Positions 44,573 to 53,964 are shown, counted from the stretch's first letter. The stretch: 64,000 nucleotides of DNA from CAILZL01 sp963748005 (GCA_963748005.1 CAVVHH010000002.1:2108001-2172000); one strand, 5' to 3'. Numbers and translations: made by a program. Notes: generated by a model not told the origin, from the sequence alone.

Positions 44573-44974
44573 TCACGCGCTCAGCAGCTCGGCGGTTTCC
44601 AGGTGTCGATTGCCGTGGTAGGTCAGCTCGATCATGTTGCCGTCGGGGTCGTGGATGTAGCAGAACTTGCTGTTGTTCTGTGGTCGCTCGACCGTCTTGG
44701 TGTGATAAACGCCAATTTCGTCGAGATGCTTCATGAAACCGTCCCAGCTCTCCACCTCGATGGCGAAGTGCAGCGGCTTCAGCCGCGGGAATTTTTCCGG
44801 CCGGAAGGGCGTGAAATGCAGATCGAAGTTGCCATTGGTCAGCAGCAGGATCTTGGTGTTGCTGGCGGCATAGACGCGCTTCAGCCCGAACACTTTGGAG
44901 TACCACTCCCAGGTGCGCTGCGGATTGGTGGTCGGCACGTTGGTGTGGTGCAGACAATAGGGTTTGTTGCTCAT
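44573..44974 (-). CDS. VOC-family (glyoxalase-like) protein
   Basis: 133 residues from the ATG about 44974 that follows CAGGAG. A single VOC module: YCLHHTNVPTTNPQRTWEWYS with the first His, LKPLHFAIEVESWDGFMKHL with the second, and CYIHDPDGNMIELTYHG with the Glu. This is the normal three-ligand metal set of glyoxalase/dioxygenase-type proteins. It is first in the minus operon with the core-MetE-like and two-domain VOC genes; 30 bp separate it from the next. Substrate unknown. Confidence 0.8.
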   Translation of the reverse strand: MSNKPYCLHHTNVPTTNPQRTWEWYSKVFGLKRVYAASNTKILLLTNGNFDLHFTPFRPEKFPRLKPLHFAIEVESWDGFMKHLDEIGVYHTKTVERPQNNSKFCYIHDPDGNMIELTYHGNRHLETAELLSA

Positions 44975-45481
44975 GTCCGGCTCCTGTTTGCGGCTGCGTG
45001 TGGCGCTCGACCGCAGTGCGCTTTCATGTGGCTGTTGTTGCATGGAATCAGTCTAGAGGTCCTGTGTGGCTGGATAAGTACGTGGTCCCTCGTATCCGCA
45101 TCCGGCAGAACACGTGATTTGTCGCTACGGAGACAGGAAAACGCCGAAAATGAACGCGAATGATGTTCACGCACTCGCAACATAGGGTTTCGATAAGCGC
45201 CACACCGCATTCCGGCACATCATTTCGTCATCGAGGCGAACCGGCACGGCATGACTTCCGTTCCATCAAGTCGTTGCAGGACGTGAATTTCTCGCTGGGT
45301 ATCCATCACCGGCTCTTGGTGTATGTGGCTCAACTTGCGAAACGTTGTAGTGCCACGTTTATGTGTGTGATAGGGCTTGTGCATCAGCTATGGAAAGTGG
45401 AGCAGATAACGCGCCTTGTTCCTGCACTTGAACAGCCGCGATAGGGGCTCTCCTCTGGCGATGGACCTGTGGCACGTGCCT
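44975..45481. promoter_or_regulatory. About 500-bp gap between the VOC operon and the tannase-like gene
   Basis: No supportable gene. It carries the promoter of the minus-strand VOC operon at its left end and the 3' end of the tannase-like gene at its right. Short open frames exist but without ribosome sites or family features. Confidence 0.3.
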
Positions 45482-47017
45482 TCAGCGCGCGGTAGTTGGC
45501 GCTGTGCACACAAAATTCGCGGCGTCGTCCAGACTTCCAGTGCCGCTGTACTTGGCAACTTGTGGATACGCGCACAGTGGTCGCGTGCGCTCCACCTTTC
45601 CCGCGTTCTCGCGCCGGGCGATGATGCGTTCGAGCGCGCGCCCTTGCTCAACCCAGGCGCTGATAACACTCATACCATCGAACTGGTTCGGTCCGTAACC
45701 GCCGCCGCAGTGGCCCATGCCGGGCAGCAGGAACAGCCGCATTGATCCATACGTCCGATCGAGACCGCCGAGTTTGTCGACGATACTCTGGTAGTAGTTG
45801 ATGGTGTTGCGCGGCGGGATGTTGGGATCGCTCCAGCCGTGATACAGCAGCAGCTTGCCGCCGCGGCTGAAGAACGCTGACAGATCGGGATTGGTTGCAG
45901 CGATTCGGCCCGCATCGGCCGTCACGGAATGGTTCAACGCGGCTTCGATGTCGAAGGTATGCCAGTCCCAGTCTGCATTCTGATAGATCGCATATGCATA
46001 GGTATCGCGCGCCGGTTGTGCTGGTGTTGTTTCACCCGAATGGAAGGCCCAGCCGAACTCCGATCCTGGTTCAGGTCCGGGATATACAGGTGCCTTGTCG
46101 TGCGGTGCTTTCATGCCGTCGTGTACTCGCTTGACAGCGGCCGCCTGTGCGGGCGTCAGACAGTCGGGACTATCTGCGCCAGTGCAGATCATCGATTTCG
46201 GATTGAAGTTGCAGCTCAGCGGATTTTCAATCAGACCATCGGTGGCGCCATCGCGCGCATCGCACGCTGCAACAGCAGCACGTTGAATCGCGGGGAGCTT
46301 TGCTGCAGGAATGACGCTGTCAGGTGTCGCGTGCGTGGTGAAGAAGTCCCACATCCAGGCCGTATGCAGACGATACATGTCGGTGGCGGGCGCACCGGTG
46401 ATGATGCCGTCGAAATCGGCCTGGAACCGCTGTGCTTCCATCAATCCCTGACGGCCGCCGGTGGAGCAACTGTTCCAGTAGGAATAGGACGCTGCCTTGC
46501 CGTAGTACTCAGCAACAACCGCCTTCGCCCTGAGCACCGTTTCATGCACGGCCCGGTAGCCGAAATCGACGACTTTCTCGGGATGGCCAAGCGCGAAAGT
46601 TGCCCGATTGGCCTCGTGTCCCGCGTCTGTGGCCACGCCTGCGTAGCCACTACGAATTGCATCAGCAAGGCCGCTATATGCGATGACGCCAGCCCAGCCG
46701 CCGTTGCCGAGCATCTGCAGGCGGCCATTCCAGTTTTCCGGCAGCCAGAGTTCGGACTTGATATCCGAGTCCGAAGAGGGCGTCAGATTGACCAGCACGC
46801 GGCAGAAGGCAGGCAGATTCTTTATCGGGTTATTGTTCGGTGCGTAGCTCCGTTCTGCCGGCGTGAATTCGCCCGAATTCATTTCTTGTGCCTGAACCAC
46901 TCGAGCCTGAGGCAGATTAAGCGACGCGAGCCGCCCACATGCGCCCGGCGTCGGATCCTGGGCCAGTGCGACTGCAGTCGCAAAGGCAAGGATGGGGAGA
47001 ACGACGCTTCGCTTCAC
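45482..47017 (-). CDS. Secreted tannase/feruloyl-esterase-family hydrolase
   Basis: 511 residues from GTG 47017, chosen for the GGAGG upstream and a signal peptide cut near ALAQD. The tannase-family pattern is clear: ELWLPENWNGRLQMLGNGGWAG, ATDAGHEANRATFALGHPEK, SYWNSCSTGGRQGLMEAQRF with the nucleophile Ser in CSTGG, LLLYHGWSDPNIPP with the Asp, and GMGHCGGGYGPN with the His. The CS/HC cysteines are those that form the family disulfide. It splits gallate or ferulate-type esters outside the cytoplasm, feeding the aromatic catabolic genes. It is divergent from the TonB receptor at 47590. Confidence 0.9.
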   Translation of the reverse strand: MKRSVVLPILAFATAVALAQDPTPGACGRLASLNLPQARVVQAQEMNSGEFTPAERSYAPNNNPIKNLPAFCRVLVNLTPSSDSDIKSELWLPENWNGRLQMLGNGGWAGVIAYSGLADAIRSGYAGVATDAGHEANRATFALGHPEKVVDFGYRAVHETVLRAKAVVAEYYGKAASYSYWNSCSTGGRQGLMEAQRFQADFDGIITGAPATDMYRLHTAWMWDFFTTHATPDSVIPAAKLPAIQRAAVAACDARDGATDGLIENPLSCNFNPKSMICTGADSPDCLTPAQAAAVKRVHDGMKAPHDKAPVYPGPEPGSEFGWAFHSGETTPAQPARDTYAYAIYQNADWDWHTFDIEAALNHSVTADAGRIAATNPDLSAFFSRGGKLLLYHGWSDPNIPPRNTINYYQSIVDKLGGLDRTYGSMRLFLLPGMGHCGGGYGPNQFDGMSVISAWVEQGRALERIIARRENAGKVERTRPLCAYPQVAKYSGTGSLDDAANFVCTAPTTAR

Positions 47018-47589
47018 AAGAACCTCCAGAGGCAGGATCACGCTCGGAACGAGTTGTTATTGAACAGGGTCATGTACGAGCTGGTCTGTCGAAGGATATC
47101 GAAACGGCAGATCGATGGCATGAGGTCTTGCTGGTGGGTAAATCGCCTTGTTGCCGGCGCAGATTGGCCAGTTGTTGCGAAGATGTTCAGCTTCTTGAAC
47201 ACTCTCACGTCGTTGGTGGGCTGATAGACTGTGCGGGTGCTGCAAACCTGATGGAAACAAGGCTCACGAGCAGCGCTGCTAACAATGATTAAAGCAGTAA
47301 AAGGACACGTTGAAATGTGCACGTTCTTCAGCAGAAACTTATATGTAAGAACCTGAATCTTAATTCCGTCGCACGACTGGCACGTTCATGCTGAATCTGG
47401 ATGGCTAAATATCTATAGCCATAGCCTTTTTTTGATGTGCCACAGGGTGCTTTTTCTGCTCTACTCTGTAAGTAAGTAAACACAGTTCGACTGACTGAGG
47501 CCGGAGACGGACCCCCGCATGACAGACCTGAAAAAAGGTCGTGAATGTCCAGTTGGTACCAGCTATCAAAATAAACGGGGGAAACACTA
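47018..47589. promoter_or_regulatory. 572-bp divergent region between the esterase and the second TonB receptor
   Basis: No gene is seen. It should hold both promoters. Its right half contains a terminator-like hairpin with a T-run (47401-47433) and a short hairpin GACCT...AGGTC at 47527-47541, described in the next entry and in the findings. Confidence 0.4.
47401..47433 (+). terminator. Hairpin plus seven-T run in the leader of the second TonB receptor (attenuator candidate)
   Basis: ATGGCTA (47401-47407) pairs with TAGCCAT (47416-47422), and a run of seven T starts at 47427. It points in the direction of the receptor gene, whose ATG is about 155 bp further on, while no plus-strand gene precedes it. 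It may end a leader RNA or a small RNA. Confidence 0.45.
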
Positions 47590-50475
47590 ATGAGAACCAT
47601 CAGATCCAATGGCCCAGCCATGCTGCTGGCGGGTGCGGGCACGTTGGCGTTCGCGTTTACGGCGCATGCACAAACAGGCCCGAAAGAGGAGGCGCTGGAA
47701 GAAGTCGTCGTCACCGGTTCACGCGTGATCACCAACGGCAACAACAGCCCGACGCCGGTCACGGTGGTGCAGACAGAGGAGCTGATGCAGCTCCAGCCGA
47801 CCACCATCAATGACGCGTTGAACAATCTGCCGGTATTCCAGGGCTCGCGCGGCCAGTTCAGTCAGCCGAATACCACGGGTCTGTTCGGCGGTGGCAACCC
47901 GGCTACTACCCAGCTCAACCTGCGCAACCTCGCCCCGCAGCGCACCCTGATCCTGTTCGACGGCCAGCGGGTCGCGCCGACCAACGCGCTCGGCATCGTT
48001 GACGTGGACATGGTTCCGCAGGAGCTGATCCAGCGCGTGGACATTGTTACCGGCGGCGTCTCGGCGGTTTATGGCTCGGATGCCATCGCCGGGGTGGTCA
48101 ACTACATCACCGAAAAGAACTTCAACGGGTTCAAGGCGCAGGCCAACTACGGCATTTCCAGCCGCAGCGACGATGAGTCCTGGAAGGTGGGCTTTGCCGC
48201 CGGGACACAGCTGTTCGACGGCAAGGGGCACATCGAAGGCAGCTACAACCACTTCGACAACAAGGGTCTGCCGCATCGCAATGCACGCGAGTACTACCGC
48301 TACGGCTTGCTGGGCGCAACTCCCGGGTCCACGGCTGCAGTTGGCACCACGGCCAATCCTTACGCGCTGTTTTTCGATGTGCACAACGCGCAGAACACCA
48401 CCGGCGGCCTCATCAGTGGTGCGGCGACCAACCCGCTGCGTGGCCAGACTTTCAATAGCAATGGCGTGCTCTCGCAATTCAATCACGGTGCTCTGACCGG
48501 TACGGCCAACAGCGAAATCGGCGGCGATGGCACTGTCGGCGGTCTTAATTCATTCAAGGCGCCGGTAAAGTTCGATCAGGTCTTCATTCGTTTCGACTAC
48601 GACCTGACCGATGAGACCCATTTGCATACCCAGGCTACGGGCAACTGGAAGGTGGACACGACCTATTCCAACCCGACCAGCTTCAATAATCAGACCTACA
48701 GCACCTTGAATGCTTACCTGCCAGCGACCTACAGGACTGCCATGGGTTCGGCCACCACCTTTACCATGAGCAAGAACTACGCTCAGGTGCCACTGCTCAC
48801 ACAGACTTCGAACGTTACTAACTACTTCATCAACGCCGGGCTGGACGGCAAGCTGGGCGATTACAGCTGGGCCGTGGACGCGAACTACAGTGCCAACAAG
48901 ATCAATGACGTCTTTGAAAACAACATCAATAACCAGAAGCTGTCTGCGGCACTGGATGCGGTTGTCAACCCCGCCAACACCAGCCAAGTCGTCTGTAACG
49001 CCAGCCTGACGAATACCGCCTTCGCTAACTGCGTGCCGTTCAATCCCTTCGGGCCGACTTCGGCGAGCGACGCTGCCATCGCGTATATCACCGAGACTAC
49101 TCACCTGATTCCCAAGTTCACCCAGATCGAAGTGGGCGGCCATATCAGCGGAGAACTGTTCAACCTGCCAGCGGGCCCGGTGAACAGCGCCTTTTCGGCG
49201 GAGTGGCGCAAGCAGACCTTCTCCCAGGACGCGGATGCCCAGCCCACGATGCTTAACCCTTGCACCGGCGGCATCCGCTTCAACTGCGGCCCGACCGCGG
49301 CCATGTATAACGTGGCATTTGCTGTGGGCTCGGCCAAGAGTCAGAGCGTCAAGGAAGGTGCGATCGAATTCGACGCGCCGTTGCTGAAGGACGTGTCACT
49401 TGTCAAATCGCTGAACTTCAACGGTGCGGTGCGCTACACCTCCTACGATGTCGGCGGCAATGCGTGGACCTGGAAGGCCGGCCTGGACTGGCATATCAAT
49501 GACGACGTGAGAATTCGCGCCACCCGGTCGCAGGACATCGAGGCGCCCACGCTCGGCATGGTGTACCAGCCGCTGCTCGTAGCCTTCGTCGGCAACCGGG
49601 ACGATTTGACCGGCGTGAGCCCCACTGTGCCCGCCAGCAACACCGGCAGCCCGGACCTGGTTTCCGAAGTTGGCCACACCACCACAGCAGGTATCGTCTG
49701 GCAGCCGAGTTCCTTGCCCGGTTTCAGCGTGTCGCTGGATGGCTATCACATACTTGTAGACGGGGCATTGATACAGGTTCAGGGGCAATCGGCCGTAACG
49801 CAGTCAGTGTGCTACCAGAGTGGCGGCACGTCGCCATACTGCGCGCTGCAGATACGTCCGGTCAGCGTCGCCGCTGCGATCGCCAATCCGATCGCCGCGA
49901 ACACCGTAACCGGCTGGATCGACGTCTTCCAGAACGTGTCGAAAATCGAAACCTATGGCATGGACCTGGAGCTGAACTACGCGACACGCCTGTTCAGCAA
50001 CCCATTCAGTGCGCGTCTGTTGACCACCTGGCAGCCACACTATCTGTTCGACCAGCCAGGTGCACCCGAATATGACTTCGGCAATGTCACCTTTCCAAAC
50101 CTGGTGCCCATGCAGAATGTGCCTGCAGTGCAGTTGACTGCCATCATCAATTACAACCTGACCGACAGGTTCGAAGTGAGCCTCACGGAACGCTGGCGTA
50201 GTGCCATGCAGCTGGAACCAGATGGCATTAATTGCGGGACCGGGACCCAAAGTCAGCCGTGCGTGTTTCCGTCAGGCGCACCGTCCTATGCGACCACCAA
50301 CATCAACCTCAGCTATCAGATCGGCAAGCCGGGCAATGAGGTCTATCTCAACGTTCGCAATCTGTTCGACAAGCTGGCGACGCCGGTGGTGGGTCTGAGC
50401 GGCTCCAACGGCTACGCGCAGAGCGACGATCCCGTAGGCCGGTATTTCACGGTTGGTATCCGGACCCGGTTCTAG
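47590..50475 (+). CDS. TonB-dependent receptor (no STN domain)
   Basis: 961 residues from ATG 47590 (GGGG upstream). Signal peptide cut near TAHAQ, then the TonB box region EEALEEVVVTGSR, a plug domain (TPVTVVQTEELMQLQ, IVTGGVSAVYGSDAIAGVVN) and a 22-strand barrel ending in an aromatic residue (VGIRTRF). It is a clear paralogue of the 26895-30299 receptor (both have VITNGN-SPTPVTVV) but lacks the signalling STN part. It lies between the divergent esterase gene and an orphan binding protein on the same strand. Likely ligands are aromatic or sugar conjugates, judged from neighbours; iron complexes are also possible. Confidence 0.92.
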   Translation: MRTIRSNGPAMLLAGAGTLAFAFTAHAQTGPKEEALEEVVVTGSRVITNGNNSPTPVTVVQTEELMQLQPTTINDALNNLPVFQGSRGQFSQPNTTGLFGGGNPATTQLNLRNLAPQRTLILFDGQRVAPTNALGIVDVDMVPQELIQRVDIVTGGVSAVYGSDAIAGVVNYITEKNFNGFKAQANYGISSRSDDESWKVGFAAGTQLFDGKGHIEGSYNHFDNKGLPHRNAREYYRYGLLGATPGSTAAVGTTANPYALFFDVHNAQNTTGGLISGAATNPLRGQTFNSNGVLSQFNHGALTGTANSEIGGDGTVGGLNSFKAPVKFDQVFIRFDYDLTDETHLHTQATGNWKVDTTYSNPTSFNNQTYSTLNAYLPATYRTAMGSATTFTMSKNYAQVPLLTQTSNVTNYFINAGLDGKLGDYSWAVDANYSANKINDVFENNINNQKLSAALDAVVNPANTSQVVCNASLTNTAFANCVPFNPFGPTSASDAAIAYITETTHLIPKFTQIEVGGHISGELFNLPAGPVNSAFSAEWRKQTFSQDADAQPTMLNPCTGGIRFNCGPTAAMYNVAFAVGSAKSQSVKEGAIEFDAPLLKDVSLVKSLNFNGAVRYTSYDVGGNAWTWKAGLDWHINDDVRIRATRSQDIEAPTLGMVYQPLLVAFVGNRDDLTGVSPTVPASNTGSPDLVSEVGHTTTAGIVWQPSSLPGFSVSLDGYHILVDGALIQVQGQSAVTQSVCYQSGGTSPYCALQIRPVSVAAAIANPIAANTVTGWIDVFQNVSKIETYGMDLELNYATRLFSNPFSARLLTTWQPHYLFDQPGAPEYDFGNVTFPNLVPMQNVPAVQLTAIINYNLTDRFEVSLTERWRSAMQLEPDGINCGTGTQSQPCVFPSGAPSYATTNINLSYQIGKPGNEVYLNVRNLFDKLATPVVGLSGSNGYAQSDDPVGRYFTVGIRTRF

Positions 50476-50520
50476 CGGCAAATCTGTGCTGTTGTGCGGA
50501 ACGCCGTGATCGCGGGCGGC

Positions 50521-50546
50521 ATATCCCTCGTTCAAGCGAGGGATGT
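50521..50546 (+). terminator. Hairpin after the second TonB receptor gene
   Basis: ATATCCCTCG (50521-50530), loop TTCAAG, CGAGGGATGT (50537-50546), one mismatch. Only a weak T-rich tail (GTCGTTCT) follows, so some read-through into the binding-protein gene is likely. Confidence 0.5.
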
Positions 50547-50584
50547 GTCGTTCTGATGCCAAGTTGCTGGCAGGGGAAAAACCA

Positions 50585-51589
50585 ATGTTGCGTCGAGAGT
50601 TTCTCTTCAAGGGCATTGCTGCCTGTACGGCAGCGACAGTGGCTTTGCCCAGGATAGCCAGTGCGCAAAGCGCTACGCCTCCTAAACAAATCAACATTGT
50701 CAGCACCTCGGGAACGACTAACCTGGTGCTCTCGGCGCTCATCAATCAGATGGGCTATTTGAAAAGTCTCGGCGTCATACCAAATTTCATCAATGTGGCA
50801 GACGGCAACAAGGTGGTGGCGGCGCTGATCAGCGGCGATGTGGATCTATGCCCGACTTCCGGCTTCACGCAGGTACTCGCCGCTATTGAAAGAGGTGCGC
50901 CACTGAAAATCGTTGCTGGCGGCGCTCTCAAGAATTTCAACACGCTGTTCAGCGGCAACCCCAACGTCAAAACCTTGAGAGATCTGGAAGGCCGTTCAGT
51001 CGGTATTGGCGCATTGGGCAGCCAGTTGCATCAGACCATGATTGCGCTTTTCCGCAAATATGGCGTCGACAGTACCAAGGTCAAGTTTGCCAACGTCGGC
51101 GCCAGCGTCGACGTATTCAAGGCGGTGAAGGCGCGTGTTATTGATGCAGGCTGCGCGGAGTACTGGCTGCAGGGCGGTTCGGGGCTACACATTGTCGAAC
51201 ATGGCAAGACTTTCGAGACGCTGCCGGAATTCGTCAACCAGGCTGCTTTCACTTCCGAGCGCGCCATCGCGCAGAAGCGCGACTTGATTGTGAAAACCCT
51301 GGCGGCGTACGCGAAGTTGTATCGTTTCATCATGTCAGGCGATTCGGAAGCGGCCTTCATTGCCGCCAGCGCGAAGGCGCTGGGGAAAAATGATCCGGAA
51401 GCTGCACGCGCGCAGTGGAAGTTCTACCGCGATATCCAGCCATTCGCAGCCGATCTTGGTCTCGGCGAAGATCGAATCAAGTACATGCAGGAACTGAACA
51501 TCACCACCGGTACGCAAAAGAAACTACTGCCGTACACCAAGGTGACCGACATGTCGCTGGCGCGCGATGCGCTGAAGCTGCTCGGTTAG
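50585..51589 (+). CDS. Exported ABC binding protein of the NitT/TauT type (orphan, copy 2)
   Basis: 334 residues from ATG 50585 (AGGGG upstream). MLRREFLFKGIAACTAATV is a twin-arginine-like signal, cut near IASAQ. The mature part has the type-2 binding fold: INIVSTSGTTNLVLSALI, DVDLCPTSGFTQVLAAIERG, LRDLEGRSVGIGALGSQLHQ, YGVDSTKVKFANVGASVDVF. A paralogue of 21582-22616. It follows the second TonB receptor, mirroring the arrangement of a receptor and a binding protein near copy 1. No permease or ATPase is adjacent. Confidence 0.87.
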   Translation: MLRREFLFKGIAACTAATVALPRIASAQSATPPKQINIVSTSGTTNLVLSALINQMGYLKSLGVIPNFINVADGNKVVAALISGDVDLCPTSGFTQVLAAIERGAPLKIVAGGALKNFNTLFSGNPNVKTLRDLEGRSVGIGALGSQLHQTMIALFRKYGVDSTKVKFANVGASVDVFKAVKARVIDAGCAEYWLQGGSGLHIVEHGKTFETLPEFVNQAAFTSERAIAQKRDLIVKTLAAYAKLYRFIMSGDSEAAFIAASAKALGKNDPEAARAQWKFYRDIQPFAADLGLGEDRIKYMQELNITTGTQKKLLPYTKVTDMSLARDALKLLG

Positions 51590-51717
51590 CACCTTCACCT
51601 CGCCCCATCCTCCACCCCCAGGGAAGAGGGAACGAAACAGAAGCAGTAACTGCTCTGATCCCGTCTTGGGAAATTCCTTTACACCCTGTCCCTCAGGGCG
51701 AGGGCTGAGGTGAGGGT
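51590..51717. repeat. REP-like palindromic intergenic element
   Basis: CACCTTCACCTCGCCCC (51590-51606) is an inverted counterpart of GGGCGAGG...TGAGGTGAGGGT (51696-51717). The CTGAGGTGAGGGT and CCCTCAGGGCGAGGG words look like the dispersed intergenic repeats of some gammaproteobacteria. It fills the gap between convergent genes and may act as a two-way transcription stop. Confidence 0.5.
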
Positions 51718-51718
51718 T

Positions 51719-53056
51719 TCAGAAACGTCCAGGCTTGCTCAGCCAGCCATCGACATAGTCGAAGGTGCGTTTGAACGTGTCGCCGAACTCAGGCCGACAG
51801 GGCATGAAGCCATGGTTCGCGCCTTCCACACCGACGAATTCCTTGTCTTTGGCGGCCGATAGATCGTAGGCGGTTTCGAGCAGTACGAGATGCGCCGCGC
51901 AGGTGGCGGACATCACCAGCGTGGGCACGCGAATACCCTGCAGGTTTCCCTGGATGCTGTTCGGCGTGCTGCGCCACACGATGCCGTTGATGCTGTTCTC
52001 GGTCATGCCATAGCTCTCGGGCGTCACGCGCAATCCCTGGAACGACAGGTAGTGACGAACCGTCACGTTCATCACGGTCTCGAACAGCACACGTTCATCC
52101 TCCGGCTGCGCTGCCGGCTTCATGACCAGTGGAATGATCTGCACTGGTTTCGATCCGTCGGCTTTAAGCAGCACGTGTTGACCATGGGTCTTGCCGAGCA
52201 GCCGGGTATCGGCCAGTTCCGGTCGCGCGCCGTTGACGTGAATGCTGGAGCCGGCGACCACGAACGGTTCGTCGTCCTTGTAGTCGCCTTCGCCCTTCTC
52301 GATCTTGTCGAGCCGTGCCTGCGCCTCGTCGATGAGTTGATTGGCGCGCGCACCTTGCGCCGCGAAGAACTTCTTCATGAATGCGGGACTGTAGCTTGCA
52401 CTCTTCGTCGCAGGATCAAAACCGTTCCTGGGATCGAAGATGTCCAGCTCGGAGTTGTTAATTCGTGGGCGATGTGGATCGACGGCAGGATTCAGCGCGA
52501 TCGTTCGCTCCGGTGCGCCAGCGTTGGCGTCGAGCAGCATCACCCCGTCGGCTTTGGGCAGATTGTCCAGGTTCTTGCCGTCGCATTTATAGACCCGTTC
52601 CGGTCCCTGACAGGCTTTCGCGCCATTCTCCGCGACGTCCTGATACGAAGTGAGCATGGGACCGCCCGTGCTGTGGCCGGCCAGCACTACCTTCTCGACA
52701 CCCGGCATGGCGCGCAGCGCCTTGATTGCCGCAGCAATGGGCTGAATGAATTCGTAGTAGGTCTGCTCCGGGCCATAGTAGTTCAGCATCATGACGCGGT
52801 AGCCATACCCGGGAAGCCCACGGCCGATAAAGTAATTGAAGTTGTTGATGTGCTCAGGATGGGTGACTAGCACCGCGATGCGACTTTTCGCCGGATTCGG
52901 CGTCACCGGTTCGACGACGATTGCGTTGGCGTTGTTCGACAGTCGCACGTAGGTGGTTTTAGTCGGAGGACCACTCTCAGGCGCCGCCGAGAATTGGGCT
53001 CGCGCGGCCATGGGTGCGAGCGCGGCCAGAACCATAATTCCCAAGATGCTCTTCAT
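51719..53056 (-). CDS. Secreted alpha/beta hydrolase
   Basis: 445 residues from ATG 53056, chosen because CAGGAG lies nine bases upstream. Signal peptide cut near AARAQ. The alpha/beta fold is seen in RIAVLVTHPEHINNFNYFIG, a nucleophile elbow VVLAGHSTGGPML with the Ser in GHSTG, and a late GANHGFMPCRPEFGD with a candidate catalytic His. A middle part of about 150 residues (KDDEPFVVAGSSIHVNGARP) is an insertion. Substrate unknown; esterase activity is likely. It is convergent with the orphan binding-protein gene. Confidence 0.78.
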   Translation of the reverse strand: MKSILGIMVLAALAPMAARAQFSAAPESGPPTKTTYVRLSNNANAIVVEPVTPNPAKSRIAVLVTHPEHINNFNYFIGRGLPGYGYRVMMLNYYGPEQTYYEFIQPIAAAIKALRAMPGVEKVVLAGHSTGGPMLTSYQDVAENGAKACQGPERVYKCDGKNLDNLPKADGVMLLDANAGAPERTIALNPAVDPHRPRINNSELDIFDPRNGFDPATKSASYSPAFMKKFFAAQGARANQLIDEAQARLDKIEKGEGDYKDDEPFVVAGSSIHVNGARPELADTRLLGKTHGQHVLLKADGSKPVQIIPLVMKPAAQPEDERVLFETVMNVTVRHYLSFQGLRVTPESYGMTENSINGIVWRSTPNSIQGNLQGIRVPTLVMSATCAAHLVLLETAYDLSAAKDKEFVGVEGANHGFMPCRPEFGDTFKRTFDYVDGWLSKPGRF

Positions 53057-53179
53057 TGTTCTGCTCCTGTTCATCTGCTGCCAGTTCGGCGCCGGCCGTG
53101 CAGGACCTGGACCGATGACGTCACGATTTTCATCGTGTCCAGCGAATTGTCGTGAAGCTGGATTGTTGCAAAGATGCGG

Positions 53180-53324
53180 CCTTATAAGGAATGTCTGATT
53201 AACCCATTACAGTCATTTCGACCGAAGGGAGAAATCTTGCAAGTGATTGATAGCCAAGTATCCAGGCAAAGAAAGATTTCTCACTGCGTTCGAAATGACA
53301 AGTAAATCAGACCTTCCATAAAGG
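53180..53324. repeat. 145-bp nested palindromic element (MITE-like)
   Basis: The outer arms CCTTATAAGGAATGTCTGAT (from 53180) and a closely matching inverted copy ending at 53324 enclose a second inverted pair: GTCATTTCGACCGAAGGGAG (from 53212) and GTTCGAAATGAC (to 53299), both joined to AGAAATCT/AGATTTCT. The centre is unmatched. The GTCATTTCGA...GAGAAATCT word looks like one dispersed in many bacterial genomes. No coding content. It lies between two minus-strand genes. Confidence 0.65.
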
Positions 53325-53367
53325 TGCTGGTTGTAGAGAAGGCGTTCTGTTCGCCTTTATTCGCTTG

Positions 53368-53964
53368 TTAGGGAGCGGGTGGTGAAATAGTCAATCGTCC
53401 TGCACGTAGCACGCCATCCGGTCCCTTGCGGGCGACAGCACCCACGTTCATGCCTTGCTTCAACACGCTGCGTTCGTACAGGTCGTAACCAGTGACCTTT
53501 ACGTCGGTCGGGACGATGAGGTGACGCGAACCATCCGGATAGACAACGTCCAGTTCAACACCAGCAGCACTCCTGGTGGCAGTCTTGACAGTGCCATGAG
53601 TCATGGAGGTATTCGGCTGCCCTTCCATCAAATGCGTGCCTTCCTCGGGCCGGTAGTTTGGTTCCATGATGCGCAGCTCGGTGGACTTACCGGTATTGGC
53701 ATCGATGTTGGTGTTGGCTGTTGCTACGAAGCTGCCGGGTTTGATGGCGTCTGAGTTCAGCTGCCGCGGGCTCGACACAAACCAGCCGGGTGTCATGGCC
53801 ACGGTGATCACTTTGCCCTCTTTGTTCCTGAGGGTAACGCTGGTGTCGGAATATTCGACCAATGCGCCTGAAAATCCGGCAGGAGGCGCTTGTGGAACTC
53901 CCTGTGCAAGCGCAGTGGCGGACAAGGTGAGAAAAGCTGCAGACAGAATGAGTGATTTCAACAT
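53368..53964 (-). CDS. Secreted protein of unknown function
   Basis: 198 residues from ATG 53964. Signal peptide cut near TALAQ. The mature part begins with a Pro-rich stretch, then small beta segments (SGALVEYSDTSVTLRNKEGK, VITVAMTPGWFVSS, SFVATANTNIDANTGKSTEL, HLIVPTDVKVTGYDL), resembling OB-like or DUF5666-like periplasmic domains. No catalytic motif is visible. It has no operon partner. The stop codon is about 45 bp from the palindromic element at 53180-53324. Confidence 0.65.
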   Translation of the reverse strand: MLKSLILSAAFLTLSATALAQGVPQAPPAGFSGALVEYSDTSVTLRNKEGKVITVAMTPGWFVSSPRQLNSDAIKPGSFVATANTNIDANTGKSTELRIMEPNYRPEEGTHLMEGQPNTSMTHGTVKTATRSAAGVELDVVYPDGSRHLIVPTDVKVTGYDLYERSVLKQGMNVGAVARKGPDGVLRAGRLTISPPAP

